A stretch of 64,000 bases of DNA from Trichopria drosophilae (Eukaryota; Arthropoda; Insecta; Hymenoptera; Diapriidae): the NCBI GenBank assembly GCA_030407085.1, contig CM059582.1, positions 47,639,001 through 47,703,000 on the forward strand. The letters run 5' to 3'. The position numbers and the translations under genes are program-made. Shown piece by piece: positions 24,073 to 37,261 of this stretch. Within the stretch, counting starts at the first letter, position 1. Every line of letters begins with the position of its first letter. Below the pieces are notes generated by a model. It saw nothing but the letters and a program-made list of their open reading frames with translations. It did no database searches and was not told the origin of the DNA.

Positions 24073-26452
24073 GGGTTAATGTTTGTAAAAGTTTAGTATG
24101 AAATCCAATTTTTTCGGAATAAAATCATTAATTTCAGAAATGAAATTTTCCTACTTTGAAAAAATATTTAATAATTGTACCAATATATTGCATGACATAT
24201 AGAAATTATTCTCCACTTGTTTTACCCATATCAAATTCAGATCATTTTATTGGAATGTACATAAAAATATTTTTTTAGCAAAATATATGAAATTTGACGT
24301 TTATAAATAAAATTAAAATATGCGAGTATTGTTTCTTCCTTTTTATTTTAGCGTGAATCGACAGAAGCATTGTTCAATTCGTCCCTAACATGCGTCACGT
24401 GTTGTCACCCTATAGTGGTTCACGGGCAAGACCGGAGCACCACTGAGTTAATTAAGCTTAACAAAGGGCCGGTAACGTTTTACGTTCTCATAGAACATTT
24501 TCTGACACCCTTATTACTGAATGAAGTAACGTTCAACAATTGAATTTTTCACAGCAATTAAAAAGTAACCTGACAAAGAAGACGGAGAGCGCGTGACTGA
24601 GCTACATTTTTACCGACTTTATGTTAGTTACTAGAGCGTTAACAAAAATTATTACACTCAGAAAGGTGACAAGATTTTTTTTTAGAAAAACTAGTTTTTA
24701 TCTTTCCGAATTAGCTTGTACTATAGTAGTTAGAAATGTAAGAAAAAATAAAAGTCAAGCTCGTTATCTACACGTTTACATGTTTTAATTGATTTTGATT
24801 TAATTAGATTCTTAATTTTGTTGCGCAGAAGAAAGTCTTGTTTAGTTTAGCGATTTACACGATTAACTGACGAGGTGAAATTTTAAGTCTACTTTGAAGC
24901 TAGTTAGTGAATTATTGTATCTACATTAAGACATTCTCTATTTAGTCGCCCAATAATATTTTAACTCTATTTTTTGCCTATATATAGTGCATTGAATTCT
25001 TTTTCAATTGATAAATTGAAACAAAAGAATTGCAACAAAAATTATATTCCAAAACCTGTATTAAAAAACATCAAAAATCAGCTTCCGGAAATTTTGTTAT
25101 TCATTGTTTAATGAATTTTTTTTCAGATTTTGTAAACAAAAACGATTTTCTAGAAAACGAAGACGAAATCGACAAAATTACAAGCGTAAAAAATTGTTTG
25201 TGAAACAAAAATATATTTAAATAAATAGTCATATGTCCATTTTATTGTTTATAACAATTTATATATAAACAATTTTTTTATTATTGATTTTTGGCATATT
25301 CCATCGTCTATCATCAGTGCTTGATAGCGCTTAGTTGGATGTTTTAAGGATTTTACAGAGTTCTTGTAATCAGATTTCTAGGAATATTCCAAATATTCTA
25401 TCATATCGTCAAAACCGTAAAAATCACTTTGCCTCCACTACTAGGCGCTACTAAGACATTTCCAAGGATTAGAATTGAATTAGGAATCGAATTATGACCA
25501 AAATATTGGCAGTACAAGAAATACTAAAAAATTAAAATGAGAAACATTTCTGGAAAATAAAAAACAAGATGATCAGATTCTTTCTTCAGATTTTTTAATC
25601 AGTTTCGTTCTATATTTCAAGTTTTTTTCGTGCAGCACTCAATAGATAATTGCTTTGATATGATTTTCTAGATTCATATGAAATATATAAAATTATAGTT
25701 ATAAATTATATAGCCTGATTTTCATAATGTTTTCCATCATTTATTCATCAATGTTTTTCCTATGGTATTGCTACGTACGTAAAAAGGAGCTAATGTATAT
25801 CTGCAACTCTTACAAATATTTTCTTCGTTAAAGTAGGTTTAAAACTTTGGAAGTATATTTTTACTTCCTAGGAAACAGAAGATTTGATATCATTAAACAT
25901 ACAATAGATGGATAATAATTTCTGTAACAAAATAACAGAATCCACAAACGTGATAAAAATTTTTTCTTCTGTTATCCGATTTCGCTGACTTGTGTTGGGA
26001 GGTAAGGTAAAACATGTCCAACTGTTCGACACAATGTTTTAAACAAAATGGCACAAATTTCTCAATATTTTACAGACGGAAATCAAAAAAAGGTATGAAT
26101 TATAGTATTGTTGAAACTTTATTTACTATTTTTGCCAGGCAATATGTAATTTTTTCTATACCAGTAGAGAGACTATTCGGTTTTTTAGTGTAATGAAATG
26201 GGTATTGTGATTGCATATTATTCTGAAATTTGCATCGACAATGAGCACCATACCTGAATCATTTTAATGCTATACAATTTTTAAATTACATTGTCTTAAA
26301 AATCATTGAGTTATGTTTAAATTACAATGCTCACACTAAACATAATACGCCCTTTCTTTCGCTAGGTATTTTCGGCACCCGTAGAGTTACTCCCTATTGT
26401 GATTTTTTTGCACGAGTAAAAATGCTTTAACCCTTCGCATTAAAAAGATTTT
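24073..26452. other. Intergenic, nothing recognised
   Basis: A+T-rich. Around 24360-24480 the GC content rises slightly (CGTCACGTGTTGTCACCC), with no open frame and no repeat partner seen. Confidence 0.45.
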
Positions 26453-26479
26453 GAAGATTATAGTGAAATTATAATCTTC
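26453..26479. repeat. Perfect small hairpin
   Basis: GAAGATTATA and TATAATCTTC form a 10-bp perfect stem around a GTGAAAT loop. Isolated; may be chance in such A+T-rich DNA. Confidence 0.5.
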
Positions 26480-28859
26480 TTAATAAGTGGAAACATTCAT
26501 ATAGAATAACATTGAAATGCTTTAAATTGAAACATCAATCGTATTATAAAGATAAAAATAATTTCGTCCACTTTTTCTATTAAAAAATTAAAACAATGCG
26601 ACATTCTTGGATCATTGCTTGGGTCTAAAAGTTCGTATAAAGACATTAAAGAAGTTCTTTTCGTAATATAATTGACAAATATATGAAATTTCATATACTT
26701 CTTAATAAATGTATACAAAATAATCTGATAAATTTTAAGAGGCTAGGATATTTATGTCGAAAGTTACGAGTAGTCTTATTTTTTCCTATTGAGCATTGTG
26801 AAACCACTAACAAGCAGATTACTGAAAAGTATTAAATAAAAGCTATACTACTGAAACGTACAGTACTAAAGAATATCAGCTGAACACGTACAGTAAAAAC
26901 AAAATGAGCATTCACCGTATTTCATGATTTATTGGGGATCAACGAGTGACAACGTTGTTCTTTGTGGTGAATTCTGTAAATTGCGTATAAAACGTTGCCA
27001 GTCTTACTTGGTACCGACTGAACCAAATCAAAATTCGAATGGGTTCTTTCATTTGCCCAGAATCATAGGGAGTGAATTCCCTCAAGGATTAATATTTCAC
27101 ATTGAAATCAAACAATAAGTTTAATAATATTAACTGTGATAAATATAAAGCAGACATTTTTTTATTAATGTTGACAAAGTTTAGGAAGTCTAAAATCCCT
27201 ATAATCAAATTTTTTTTAAAAGTGAGTTTTAAGTACATGAATTAAATTGATTTTTGAAAATTCGATATTTCTGAAAATAGCCTTGTTATAGTGAACTAGA
27301 GATTAGAAAACCGTTGGTTATGAAATGCTTCTCGAAAGCTATCTACAATAGCTATTTTTACAACTTGCAACAATACAAATTTTTACTTTTTTTAGCTCGT
27401 GATGCGAATCGTTACGTGTTTATGTTCACATTCACATCTGCCACTAAATAACCTCATTATATACCTGTCATCGAAAGTTGATATTTGTAATGGACATGCG
27501 TTACTCATTATGAGGAGCTAAATAAAGGTGCTATTCATCAAAGTTGCCACGAATGAATGTATAATGGGTACGGTATCAAACTGCAGTAACTAAAAATAGA
27601 TCTCCTGAACGGCACTTTAATTCACACTCCTGTATTGTTCATTAGCTTTAAGTTAATAGAAATTTGTTAAGAATATGATTAAAGAATGATCTTCTCTTTG
27701 TAAAGGTATTTTATTTACAAATCTAAAATTTTCTTCAAGTCACTATTGGTAATTAATAAGTACTAAAATATGTTGGTTAGGTGTTGTTTTTATGGACAAA
27801 ACATTAAATCTTAGACTATATCTTAGACTATATAGTAAAAACAATTTCGTAACTATGGTTGCCATATGAATCTGATGGAATTAATGAATGTATCTAAATG
27901 ATTGTATTCGGTACTTAATCGTACTTCAACGTTAACAATATGATTTTCCTTGTTATTTTATAACAAATGTCATCCACAAATGGCATTATTACATATAAAA
28001 TATGCTATAAACCTGATCAATCAATAACTTGTCGTTGGGTCGAACTTTATTCAATTACATTTATTTATTTATTTGACAGTTATAAAAAAAAGTATCAATT
28101 CAAAGTTAAACCCATAACATAATTGCTTGACTACACGCAAAATTATGGAGCAGCTGTTAAAATTAATTTCAGTAAAAATGACAGTAACACTTCTATGTAA
28201 GATAATCTCCTTGAGCCTCCTAAGCTCCCTTAGCCCCTTGCAGTTTTACAATGTCGGTGACTTCAAGGATGATTTACTCTCATAACAATCATTATCACGA
28301 TGTTAATACACGAACGAATGGCGATGAAAAGCGTATATATATATAACATCATGTTATTTTTAATACCATCTTTTGTTGAAGGACCCTAGTAAATATTAAA
28401 TAAATCGTAGTATATTAGAACCTCAATAGTGTGACAATATTCCGTTCCAGACTTTCTTCTTAAACCTTATTGACATTGTGACAGTGTCAAAAGTAATCAA
28501 TCCAGTAGGATAGATTATCAAAAGTTAATTCCAACTAATGTTTTAAAGTAATTTTTCGATGGGCATTCACGCCACATTCGTGTTAATGGCATAAACCTTT
28601 GAAATGACAACAAAAAATTGTCTTCAAAATGCAATTATGCATCATGAGCATAATTTCTGGTATGTACGTACCAGGAGTAAAGAGTATGGTACTAGGGATG
28701 TGGGGAAATTTTCAAATGTCAAAGTCTCATCTTATCAAGATGACATCTTACCAAGGTTCGACTAAATAAAAAAAAATAATACACTTTTTAGGGTACAATT
28801 TCATTGCAAAAGGTAATAGTATAATTTAGTCGCAAATGTCTTTCCGGTTAACCCCCAAG
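26480..28859. other. Intergenic, nothing recognised
   Basis: Open frames at 26497-26718 (minus) and 26924-27118 (plus) have no recognised domain. No inverted repeat found. Confidence 0.45.
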
Positions 28860-29165
28860 TTATTAAGCCCTGGGAAATGGTTGCGCGATGTTGCGACCCA
28901 AATTTAACTCGGCCTCCTCTGACGTACGTCAATTTCTATCCGCAACTCTTTGACAGGTTCTTTAAAAAAGCTGTTTCTATAGGGTTGAGAAAAAGGTTCG
29001 AGACCAATCTCAAAGGGAAAGTGGTGCTCGAGGATCAATACGTCACGTATGCAACTGCCCTGGCAATTTGATTCGAATGGCGCCCTGCCTGCGAAGTCGA
29101 TGAATCATTTTAGGGCGACCCACATCGTGTCGATTTTTAAATCTGCACGCGAACTCCTTATCGCC
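28860..29165 (+). other. GC-richer coding-like patch, unknown origin
   Basis: A 64-codon frame (28877-29071) reads as ordinary protein-like text, with RPPLTYVNFYPQLFDRFF near the start and KGKVVLEDQYVTYATALAI at the end. It sits in sequence much richer in GC than both flanks. GC-rich coding-like text runs on to about 29165 in another frame. I do not recognise a family. It could be a decayed exon, a processed-gene fragment or a piece of an integrated mobile element. Confidence 0.2.
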
Positions 29166-30406
29166 GTTCTTATTAACCACGTACAAAAAAAAACAAGACT
29201 TATTACAATAGCAAGGATTATTATGAATAGGTATTTATATGGAAAGCACTTACAAACATTTTCAAACGACTTAATCAATTTCGACCTAATTCTGATCATT
29301 CAAGCTGGAATTAAAAAATATACGTTGATAAATATCTTTACAAAATTACGTGGCGAATTTTTCGATGCCTTTAAACTTTTTCAATGTTTTATTACAAACT
29401 AATTACATTTATTTTATATTTATATTACATGAAGAATAATTTCTATGAAGCATCTCATTAAGAATAAATATTAAGAAAATATATTTTGTATGTTTATGTT
29501 GGTATAAAAACATCAAACCAAAGTTTAACGAAATAAAATTAAGCAAAAATAATAATCTTATCATCATCAATAGAAAATATGTCAACTATTTAGGCATAAT
29601 AACGGGTAAAAACATTTTAAATTGACGGTACACATAAACACGAAAACTAATAATACTTTGAAAGTAATAAAAGATATGGAAGATCTATTCATTTTTTTCG
29701 CCCTCCTGGAAAATATTTACGAAACAGAATTTAGTCATTTTATAAAATATTTTGGTAATTTTCTGAAATCTTTTGGTAATTTTCTGAATTTTTTTTGTAA
29801 TTTTCGTAAAATGTTTCTTAATTATTTTGTTTCGTAAAACTCTGAAACGGTAACAGTAAAAAACTTCAGTTACCATTTCAGAAAATTCTGAGAGAAATTT
29901 CTAACAGTTTATTAAGGGCATAAAATAAAGTTATAGTTATTTATTTAGTATTTTTTACTCAATCATCTCAGCGTATTGAATGTTCATTTAGAGAACATAT
30001 TTTTTATCCTACTAATAAATTTAAAACTTCATAAAGTAGGTATTTTGAAAGAAACATTAGCAAACATTAATAGCAAAAATAATAAATCAACTAATATATA
30101 AATAATCGAATTGACAAACCATATAATATTGGAATTAATTAACCAGATCACGATATCTTTAAAATAACATCAGAAAGATAATCTAACAAAATTCTAATTT
30201 TTTAAACTCTATTTTCAAGATAAGATTTTACAAAATGAATTCCTATGTACCTGCGTACCTTTCAATCTCGAAAATTGAAATTTTTTGTAGAATTAAATAA
30301 AAAATAATTCGAACAAATGTATCTTATGTACCAAAAGTGATTTAATGAAGAAACAAGCAGAACCACAAATAATATGATGTTACAACTCTATTTTAAGGAA
30401 TCGAAA
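29166..30406. other. Intergenic, nothing recognised
   Basis: A+T-rich. TTTTGGTAATTTTCTGAA is repeated twice near 29750-29790, a minor local duplication. Confidence 0.45.
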
Positions 30407-32687
30407 TGTAGGGGAGAAGGGAAAATAGCGAATACTTAAGGATAAATCGATATTTCCCTATAAAAAATGATAGAACTGAAAAAGTTATAATTAACAATTA
30501 CATATATTGTTTAACCTGAGCGTACTTATTTATTAATCAAATGTTACAAAATTTATTTTTTTTAGATTTTAAAACAAAATTACCACGTACTTGATCATCA
30601 TTTCCATTACGGCTGGGGTAATGACGAACGCCCGAGGATAATCGCGAAAACTACCGTTATTCTCTACGGAATTAATCAATTTATTGAAGTGAGTGACAAA
30701 AAACAATTATGAGTTAGGTACACGGAAAAAATCACGAGTAGAATTTGCTAAACTTATTTATCTAAAATTTACCGAATCTCATTTAAAAACAAAATTTATT
30801 GAAAAATATAAATAAATAGTCTCTAGCCTTTAATATAATAAGTTTTTAAATGACGTTTAATCACAAATTAACGAAAAACTAGGCTAGATATTCTACAACA
30901 GCCCTCGCAAGAAAATTGACACCAGTTACATTAAGCATTTAAAAGATAAATTCCAGATAAACTGCAGAAAATTAGGATTTGTTATTTTAATTATTTGTAT
31001 CAACTTAAATATACTATATCGCAAACAAAAAGTGGGTTACTCATTCGTTTAGTAATAACTTTAATTAATAAAATGTCAGAAATTACTCTTTTATTAGACC
31101 CACATTATTTTGTAGTATTAGATCAGTAGCATCAATATTAAGATTAGTTTAATTTTACTACTATGTTAAAAGTGTTTAACTATTTATTCGTGAAAAATTG
31201 ACTAATTCATGGTCATTCTTTACATTTTATATTAGTATTTTATTACTAATTTAGAACTAGAGAGTGTTATTCTAAATATTTACGTATTCATTCTTACAAA
31301 ATGAATTAAGTATTCATAAACAGCAATTTATTCCTTTCTAAAACGGAAATTGAGTCTTTGCTGCAAGTGCTCATAGGATGGTGGACTTAATTTCCTTTTG
31401 AAATGGACTTAATTTAATTATTCGCGGTATTGGTTTTAAAGTATTGAATTATTGAAACTTCAAAAATGTGAATGTGATAAAATGCAAAAATTTAGTAAAT
31501 TCCTTATTCTCTGCGAATATTTTTGTGCGTTATACAAACTAATAAACTTGTTGTTTACTGACTAATCATCTAAATGCATTATTATGAATATCTTTGTAGT
31601 TTCGCTTGCCCAAAGTGTCATTTTATTCAAAATATATGAAGATATTTTGCCTATCTAACAAGACCCAATCTCCTGAAGAGAATTTATAAAATCTAAAGTT
31701 TTGAATCTTCTTAAAGACATATAGATGCAATAGTTTTTACTCGGCTGCATATTTCTAAAATATGTCAAACTTTAAAATAGAATAAATTAATTCCTTTGTC
31801 CGAATTCTACAATGGACAAGTACCACTATCCAAGTGATACACACCGACTTTTCTGAAATTTGGATATGTTGAAGTACACCAAAAACTAAGGTAAAAACTC
31901 GATTCACTATTCTCAATGACAATGACGCAATTTTTCTATATTACCTCGTATATAAGGGGGGCTGTTTAACTCTCTAAAAATGTTTTATGGCCCATAAAAA
32001 AAATACATGTACGTTAGTTTAATGTATATTACAACATATCAAAATTTCAGGAAGATCGGGGTAGTGACCCTTGGTATGTTACTTGTAAGAGAAATATCAT
32101 CAACAGATAGTCCCCTGTAAATCTCAATTAGTTAAAAGCTACAAATAAGAAAATGAAAAGTGAGTCACCAAATGAATTCGTAACCATTTTTGCTAATAAA
32201 ACGTTCAAACCTTCTAATTTGTTACTAATTTTACAAACTACTGAAATAAAAAAGTCAATATCTACTTATAGATTAGTAGAATTTTGCTAATGAAGTAGTA
32301 TTTTCATACAATTTGTAAGTAAAAAAACTTACTAATTGATGGTAACTAACTTTTCGCTATAGATAAGTCGTTTTTTATTAATTCGAGTTTAGATAGTACA
32401 TAAAATGTAACGGTAGAGGTACATCGTTAATAACTAACAAATTAACTTAAAAATGAAGATTATACGTTAAATTTTAACATTTAGCTAGCCTTGGAAAATA
32501 ATATGAAAATAGGATAAAAAACTTCAATTTATACTTAAAACGAATTGTATAACAATATATCAATTGAAATTAGTATTTATACATATTTTGTGAAGTGATA
32601 AGTTGTTTTTGTGTTTAAGTCAATAATAAATATTTATATGGGTGTTCAGCATTATCCGCTATTCGCCATTCCCCGTTTCTCCCTACA
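30407..32687. repeat. Possible 2.3-kb element with short inverted ends
   Basis: TGTAGGGGAGAAGGGAAAAT at 30407 and the complement of CGCCATTCCCCGTTTCTCCC ending CTACA at 32687 share a diverged end of about 35 bases (TGTAGGG, GAGAA, GGGGAA, GCGAATA). Both ends contain TA just outside GGG, which would suit a TA target site as in Tc1/mariner. The interior has no transposase frame. It overlaps the inverted pair at 31626-33164, so one of the two may be a later insertion or a coincidence. Confidence 0.4.
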
Positions 32688-33164
32688 ATAATATCATCAA
32701 TCCATATTCTTTTAAAACGTTAATTAAAGCTGAGAGCCGTCGATTTCTCTCGATGAATAATTTTAAATTGTCATTCTCTTAGTAATTATCTGGATGATAT
32801 TTGGATCTGATCACGTTTAAAGTAACGCCAACCCTATATATCCCCCGGAATTGAATGGTCATAATTTAATCCACGTCGGTCGAATAATCGAAGAAGTACT
32901 ATCATAACTTTCCGCTGAGTCTTGAAATTATGGAACAATTAATTCTTGATTAAAATCTTTCATGTCTTTCTTTAGAAATTCTTTACTTTACTTGTAAACT
33001 ACTTAGCACGGGAAATATTTTGTTAAAGCTTGAAATTTTTTAAAAATATGCAGCCGAGAGAAACTACTTCGACTGTATGTCTTAAGAAGCTTCAAAACTT
33101 TTGCTCATTCTCTTAAGGAGATTGGGTTGTACCACACAGGAAAAATATCTGCATATATTTTGAA
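31626..33164. repeat. Inverted pair of about 150-bp sequences
   Basis: 31626-31780 is the reverse complement of 33015-33164. Landmarks are ATATGCAGCCGAG (33046) against CTCGGCTGCATAT (31740), AGGAGATTGGGT (33117) against ACCCAATCTCCT (31663), and TATATTTTGAA (33154) against TTCAAAATATA (31626). The arms are about 80% identical by eye and 1.2 kb apart. They are either the ends of one long element or two separate insertions in opposite orientation. Confidence 0.8.
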
Positions 33165-36100
33165 CACAGACTTAAAAATGGATATGAAGTATCATAAGAA
33201 ATTAATTAATTTTTTTCTCGTAATATTTTTTGTAGGAGTATGCGGCGAAAGGAAACAAATATTGAAAAAGTAAAGTTGAACGAACAATTAATTATTTATT
33301 CAATTTTACATGGAATAGAATTTATCTTCATACGACGTGATTTTTCGAAAATCTATGATCAATTTTGGAATTAATTAATGTAAATCTGTTTCCGTTCCTC
33401 TTTAATAAATATCATATTTTAAATGTGTTTATTAAGGGTTAAAAAATATCTCTTAAATGAATCCGAAGTACGTCTTTTATAGGTTTATTTATTTTGTAGG
33501 TCGAATAAATGGCGATGAGGAATAATTTTTCTGAAGAGGACATCGGACCACTTAATCTATTCTTATAAATAGTAATCCAAAAATATTAACTAATTTGAAA
33601 ATTACAAGTTACAATTTGAATTTTATATAGTGACGATTTTTAACCGGCTAAACATATTTTTGTTCAAATGTTTGGTATATATACGCATAAAGAGAGTATG
33701 ACAATATCTGAAGATATACATTTAGAAGATTTTTCTATAATCTATCGTCCCTTAACCGGGAAAAGAAAATATTGCTGTCTCTATACGTAAAAGCATGAAT
33801 TTTAATTTTGTAATAATATATACACAAATTACCTATGACAATGAACGTCGGTACGATGTAACGTAAGAACAGATAAGGTGACAACGAAAATGTGAAAAGA
33901 AACGAGTATCTTTTACGGTGTGTAAACTTGTTTTTGAACACTCCGGGAGTAGAACTCGATTTTGCGCCCTGCAGTGAAATTTTCGGGTGCAAATTATTGA
34001 CTTCGCACTCGTCGAAGATCGGTAGTGACGCCCTTGCGACGTAATGTACTATTACATAGTAATTTTGTTACTTTTATAAACAATGTTTAATTGTATGTAT
34101 ATCCAATAAAAGCACATTATGATTGTATTTAATAAGTCACCAATTTTAAGATATTGTGACAAGGTTGACTAAAGATGATTCGTTTATTATGTCATGCTGA
34201 TCCATTAATAGCTCTTAATGGATAACCTGATTTCATTCGAAAATAACCAACATGTAGCTTACACAGTTGCAATATAATGTCAATATCAATTCCTCTAACA
34301 AATATCTACATTTCTAATAAATGTACAACTGATTGTATAATAATTATAAATAAGCCGCAAATTATTATTTATATTCAGTCATTTTAATTTTAATTATATA
34401 ATTATTCTTTTAATGTTTATTTACTTTAATTTTCGATATATTCATTTGTACAAACTGATATTAACTCACGAGCATTTAAAATCATATTTCGTCTATACAC
34501 GCTCAATTCAGCAATTTAATCAAATTATATAGACGAGTTTTAACTGGATCATTGAAATGATGTGAAGAGTACGGGTAGTATTTTAACGATTAAAATATTA
34601 GTCGAGATATTACTTTATAAAACTAGGGTTAAGCAAAAGTAAACACATTCGTGTGGGCATGTTTATACTTTTTACGTAAAAATAGTTATACCGTTAAATA
34701 AAATATAGAAAATAACATGATGGATTCTAAATAAAAAATGAAGTCATATACTTGCCGAAATTTACAAAATATAAATGTAAAACATTCGGCTTTAATACAA
34801 AAGTTTTTTTTTCACTCTTTGGAAAATGCCTAAATGAAATATTTACAAATTTCCAGCAGATTGGTTGGTTATAGAACCACTATACTCTCATAAGAAAGGA
34901 ACAATAAACACGATACCAAAGAAAATCAAGTTTTATGCCCTATTTTCTAAAATGGTGTCGTTACAGAAAGTGAGCATTACGAGGAAAGAACGTACACATT
35001 TGAAAAGAACAGACATCTGCAACAGCAATTTTGGATAAAATTTGCAATTTTACATTTTTAATACAAAATAATTAACTTTTGAATTATGCAAGATATTTTT
35101 TATTTACATCAGTATTAAAAACCGTAACAATTTTTTTTTTTAGAAAATCTATTCTATTTTATTGCACAATTTTTTCAAACCAATTTATTTTTGAATAAAG
35201 TTGTAGCATTACCCAATAGTGAGCATGTATAATTATTAAACACTATTATTTCATCGATCTTATACTCTGTAATGAAACACGCCTCGTAATAGATAACAAC
35301 CTCATTAGTAGAATAAATAGAGTGCAGTAATTCTGTATGCTTGAAGTGCAACAAAGGAAAGTATATTTTGCACCATAATGAATCCGAAAGTTCGTATATT
35401 ATGTTCAACGAAATATTCCACTTAAAAAAAAGTAAAGGTAATATAATGTTGCTAAACTTTAATTTATCATATAATAATGTAATGTAGCATAAAATTCTTG
35501 ACGTTACTAAGATTTGTTTATTTGATCAATTTTATTTTGATTGTTTTTCGATCTATGATTTTTTGATGAAAATTATTCATACCAAAAAAAATGCATCGTA
35601 AGAATACAAAACCAATATAGAAGCGATCGTGGTAAATCTGTAGTGTATAATGAGCGGCACTGTAGTTTCCAATATTGGTTCAAACATTTCAGAGACTTGC
35701 TATTTACTGAAGGGGAAGAGTACAGGATGAAGAACTGACAGAAATCTTATACATTGGGCATTCCTCGTAAGAAAAGCAACTTTTTTTGACGTATTTTGTA
35801 ATTTTTATATTCATCACAGATTATCATTCGGGTATGTAAATGTTGATTTTTAGCCCATACAACATTTTATTCCTCCTTAAAACATTTATGGAGTATTTTT
35901 TCTGTTTTTCGAATTTTCAATATTGCTTTTTTGTGGTTAATGTTTTGGCTTTCTGCTGGTAATATTTATTTTTAATTATATTCACATTGACTTAAAATGT
36001 ACATACATATTTCACTATAGCAATAAAAATACCGGAAATAACAACGGAACTTACATGTGAGATGTTTTCAAGTTTTTATCTAAATAAATCTGCGTACGTA

Positions 36101-37261
36101 CTTTTATGTTAAAAAGCACTGAATTCTGTTTAAAATGAAAAAAAAAATTGTTCCCCTATGATAAAAATTCACGAACTTATGGTTAGTCACACTTTGCACA
36201 TAGAACGCCCCTGAAGTATATGTATTTTCGTGCTACTCGGGGTCCTTCTTGTAACTCATCTCTAGAAAAGCCATTTTTAGTACATTACCTTTTCATTCCA
36301 CCTTTTTTTTCAATGCCATCATTTTCTCCATATGTTTATGCATTTTTTAAATTTTCAGTTGACTGACGAAAAGTGTTAAAATAAAAATAAAACATTTTAA
36401 AACAATTTTTCACCAAGATAATCGTATAATGTACTTTAAAACTACCCGTATTAACGACAAATTAACCAAAACGGCAATATTGAAAATTCGAAAAGTTGAA
36501 AAAATACTCGTATCAAAAGTAAAGAATCAGGATAGACAGGACACTAAATTAAACGTCTTTACTATTGAAATACAGAATAACATCTGTTATTGTTTAAGTA
36601 ACAATATAATCTAAATATATTAATGGTGAATTAAGATGAACGAAAAAGTTAATAAATATATTGAGATTTGAATCTGTTATTGTTCTTAATTTACACTGCA
36701 TATGACGCTATCACTACTATCAAAACATCTTCTTGAACAAGTATGTATTTCCTGGTTAGAGAAAGATGCCTTCAAAATCCACGATTTTAGGATTAACGGA
36801 ACAAATGCAATATATTCAAAATACGTATCTTATTTTTTTTTTTACATAAACAATATAATTTCACATGATACTTTTGGTATTATGTCATCGGTAGAACATG
36901 CACCATCTCTTTGAATCATTACCGTTACATTTATTTCAAAAATCTAGAATTAGTTTTGGTATAAGGTTTTCGACTTTAACCTCTAAATGAAAGCATAGAA
37001 CAACAAATGTACGATAGTGAATAAATAAACTGTTTTTTTTTAATCATTTTTTTAAAGTTTTTCATATTTGTTTATTTTATTGTTAATGAATACCCTCACA
37101 GAACACAACATTATGATGAGGTCACAAAAATGCTATCACCTTAACATTTAACCCTTTCAATCAGGAATTTTTCCAGTGATGGGTTTTTGGGTCTGTTTTG
37201 CGCCCTCCACCACCACCCTAGTATTTGAAAATATTATTTTTGTCATTTATGAGGTTCATAT
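33165..37261. other. Intergenic, nothing recognised
   Basis: Four kilobases of A+T-rich DNA. Short frames (33735-33992, 35175-35408, 36429-36914) have no recognisable features. 33930-34040 is somewhat richer in GC (TTTTGCGCCCTGCAG) and may be a repeat relic. Confidence 0.45.

Noticed and set aside
28337..28352. TATATATATA microsatellite
   Set aside because: Too short to be notable in such A+T-rich DNA.
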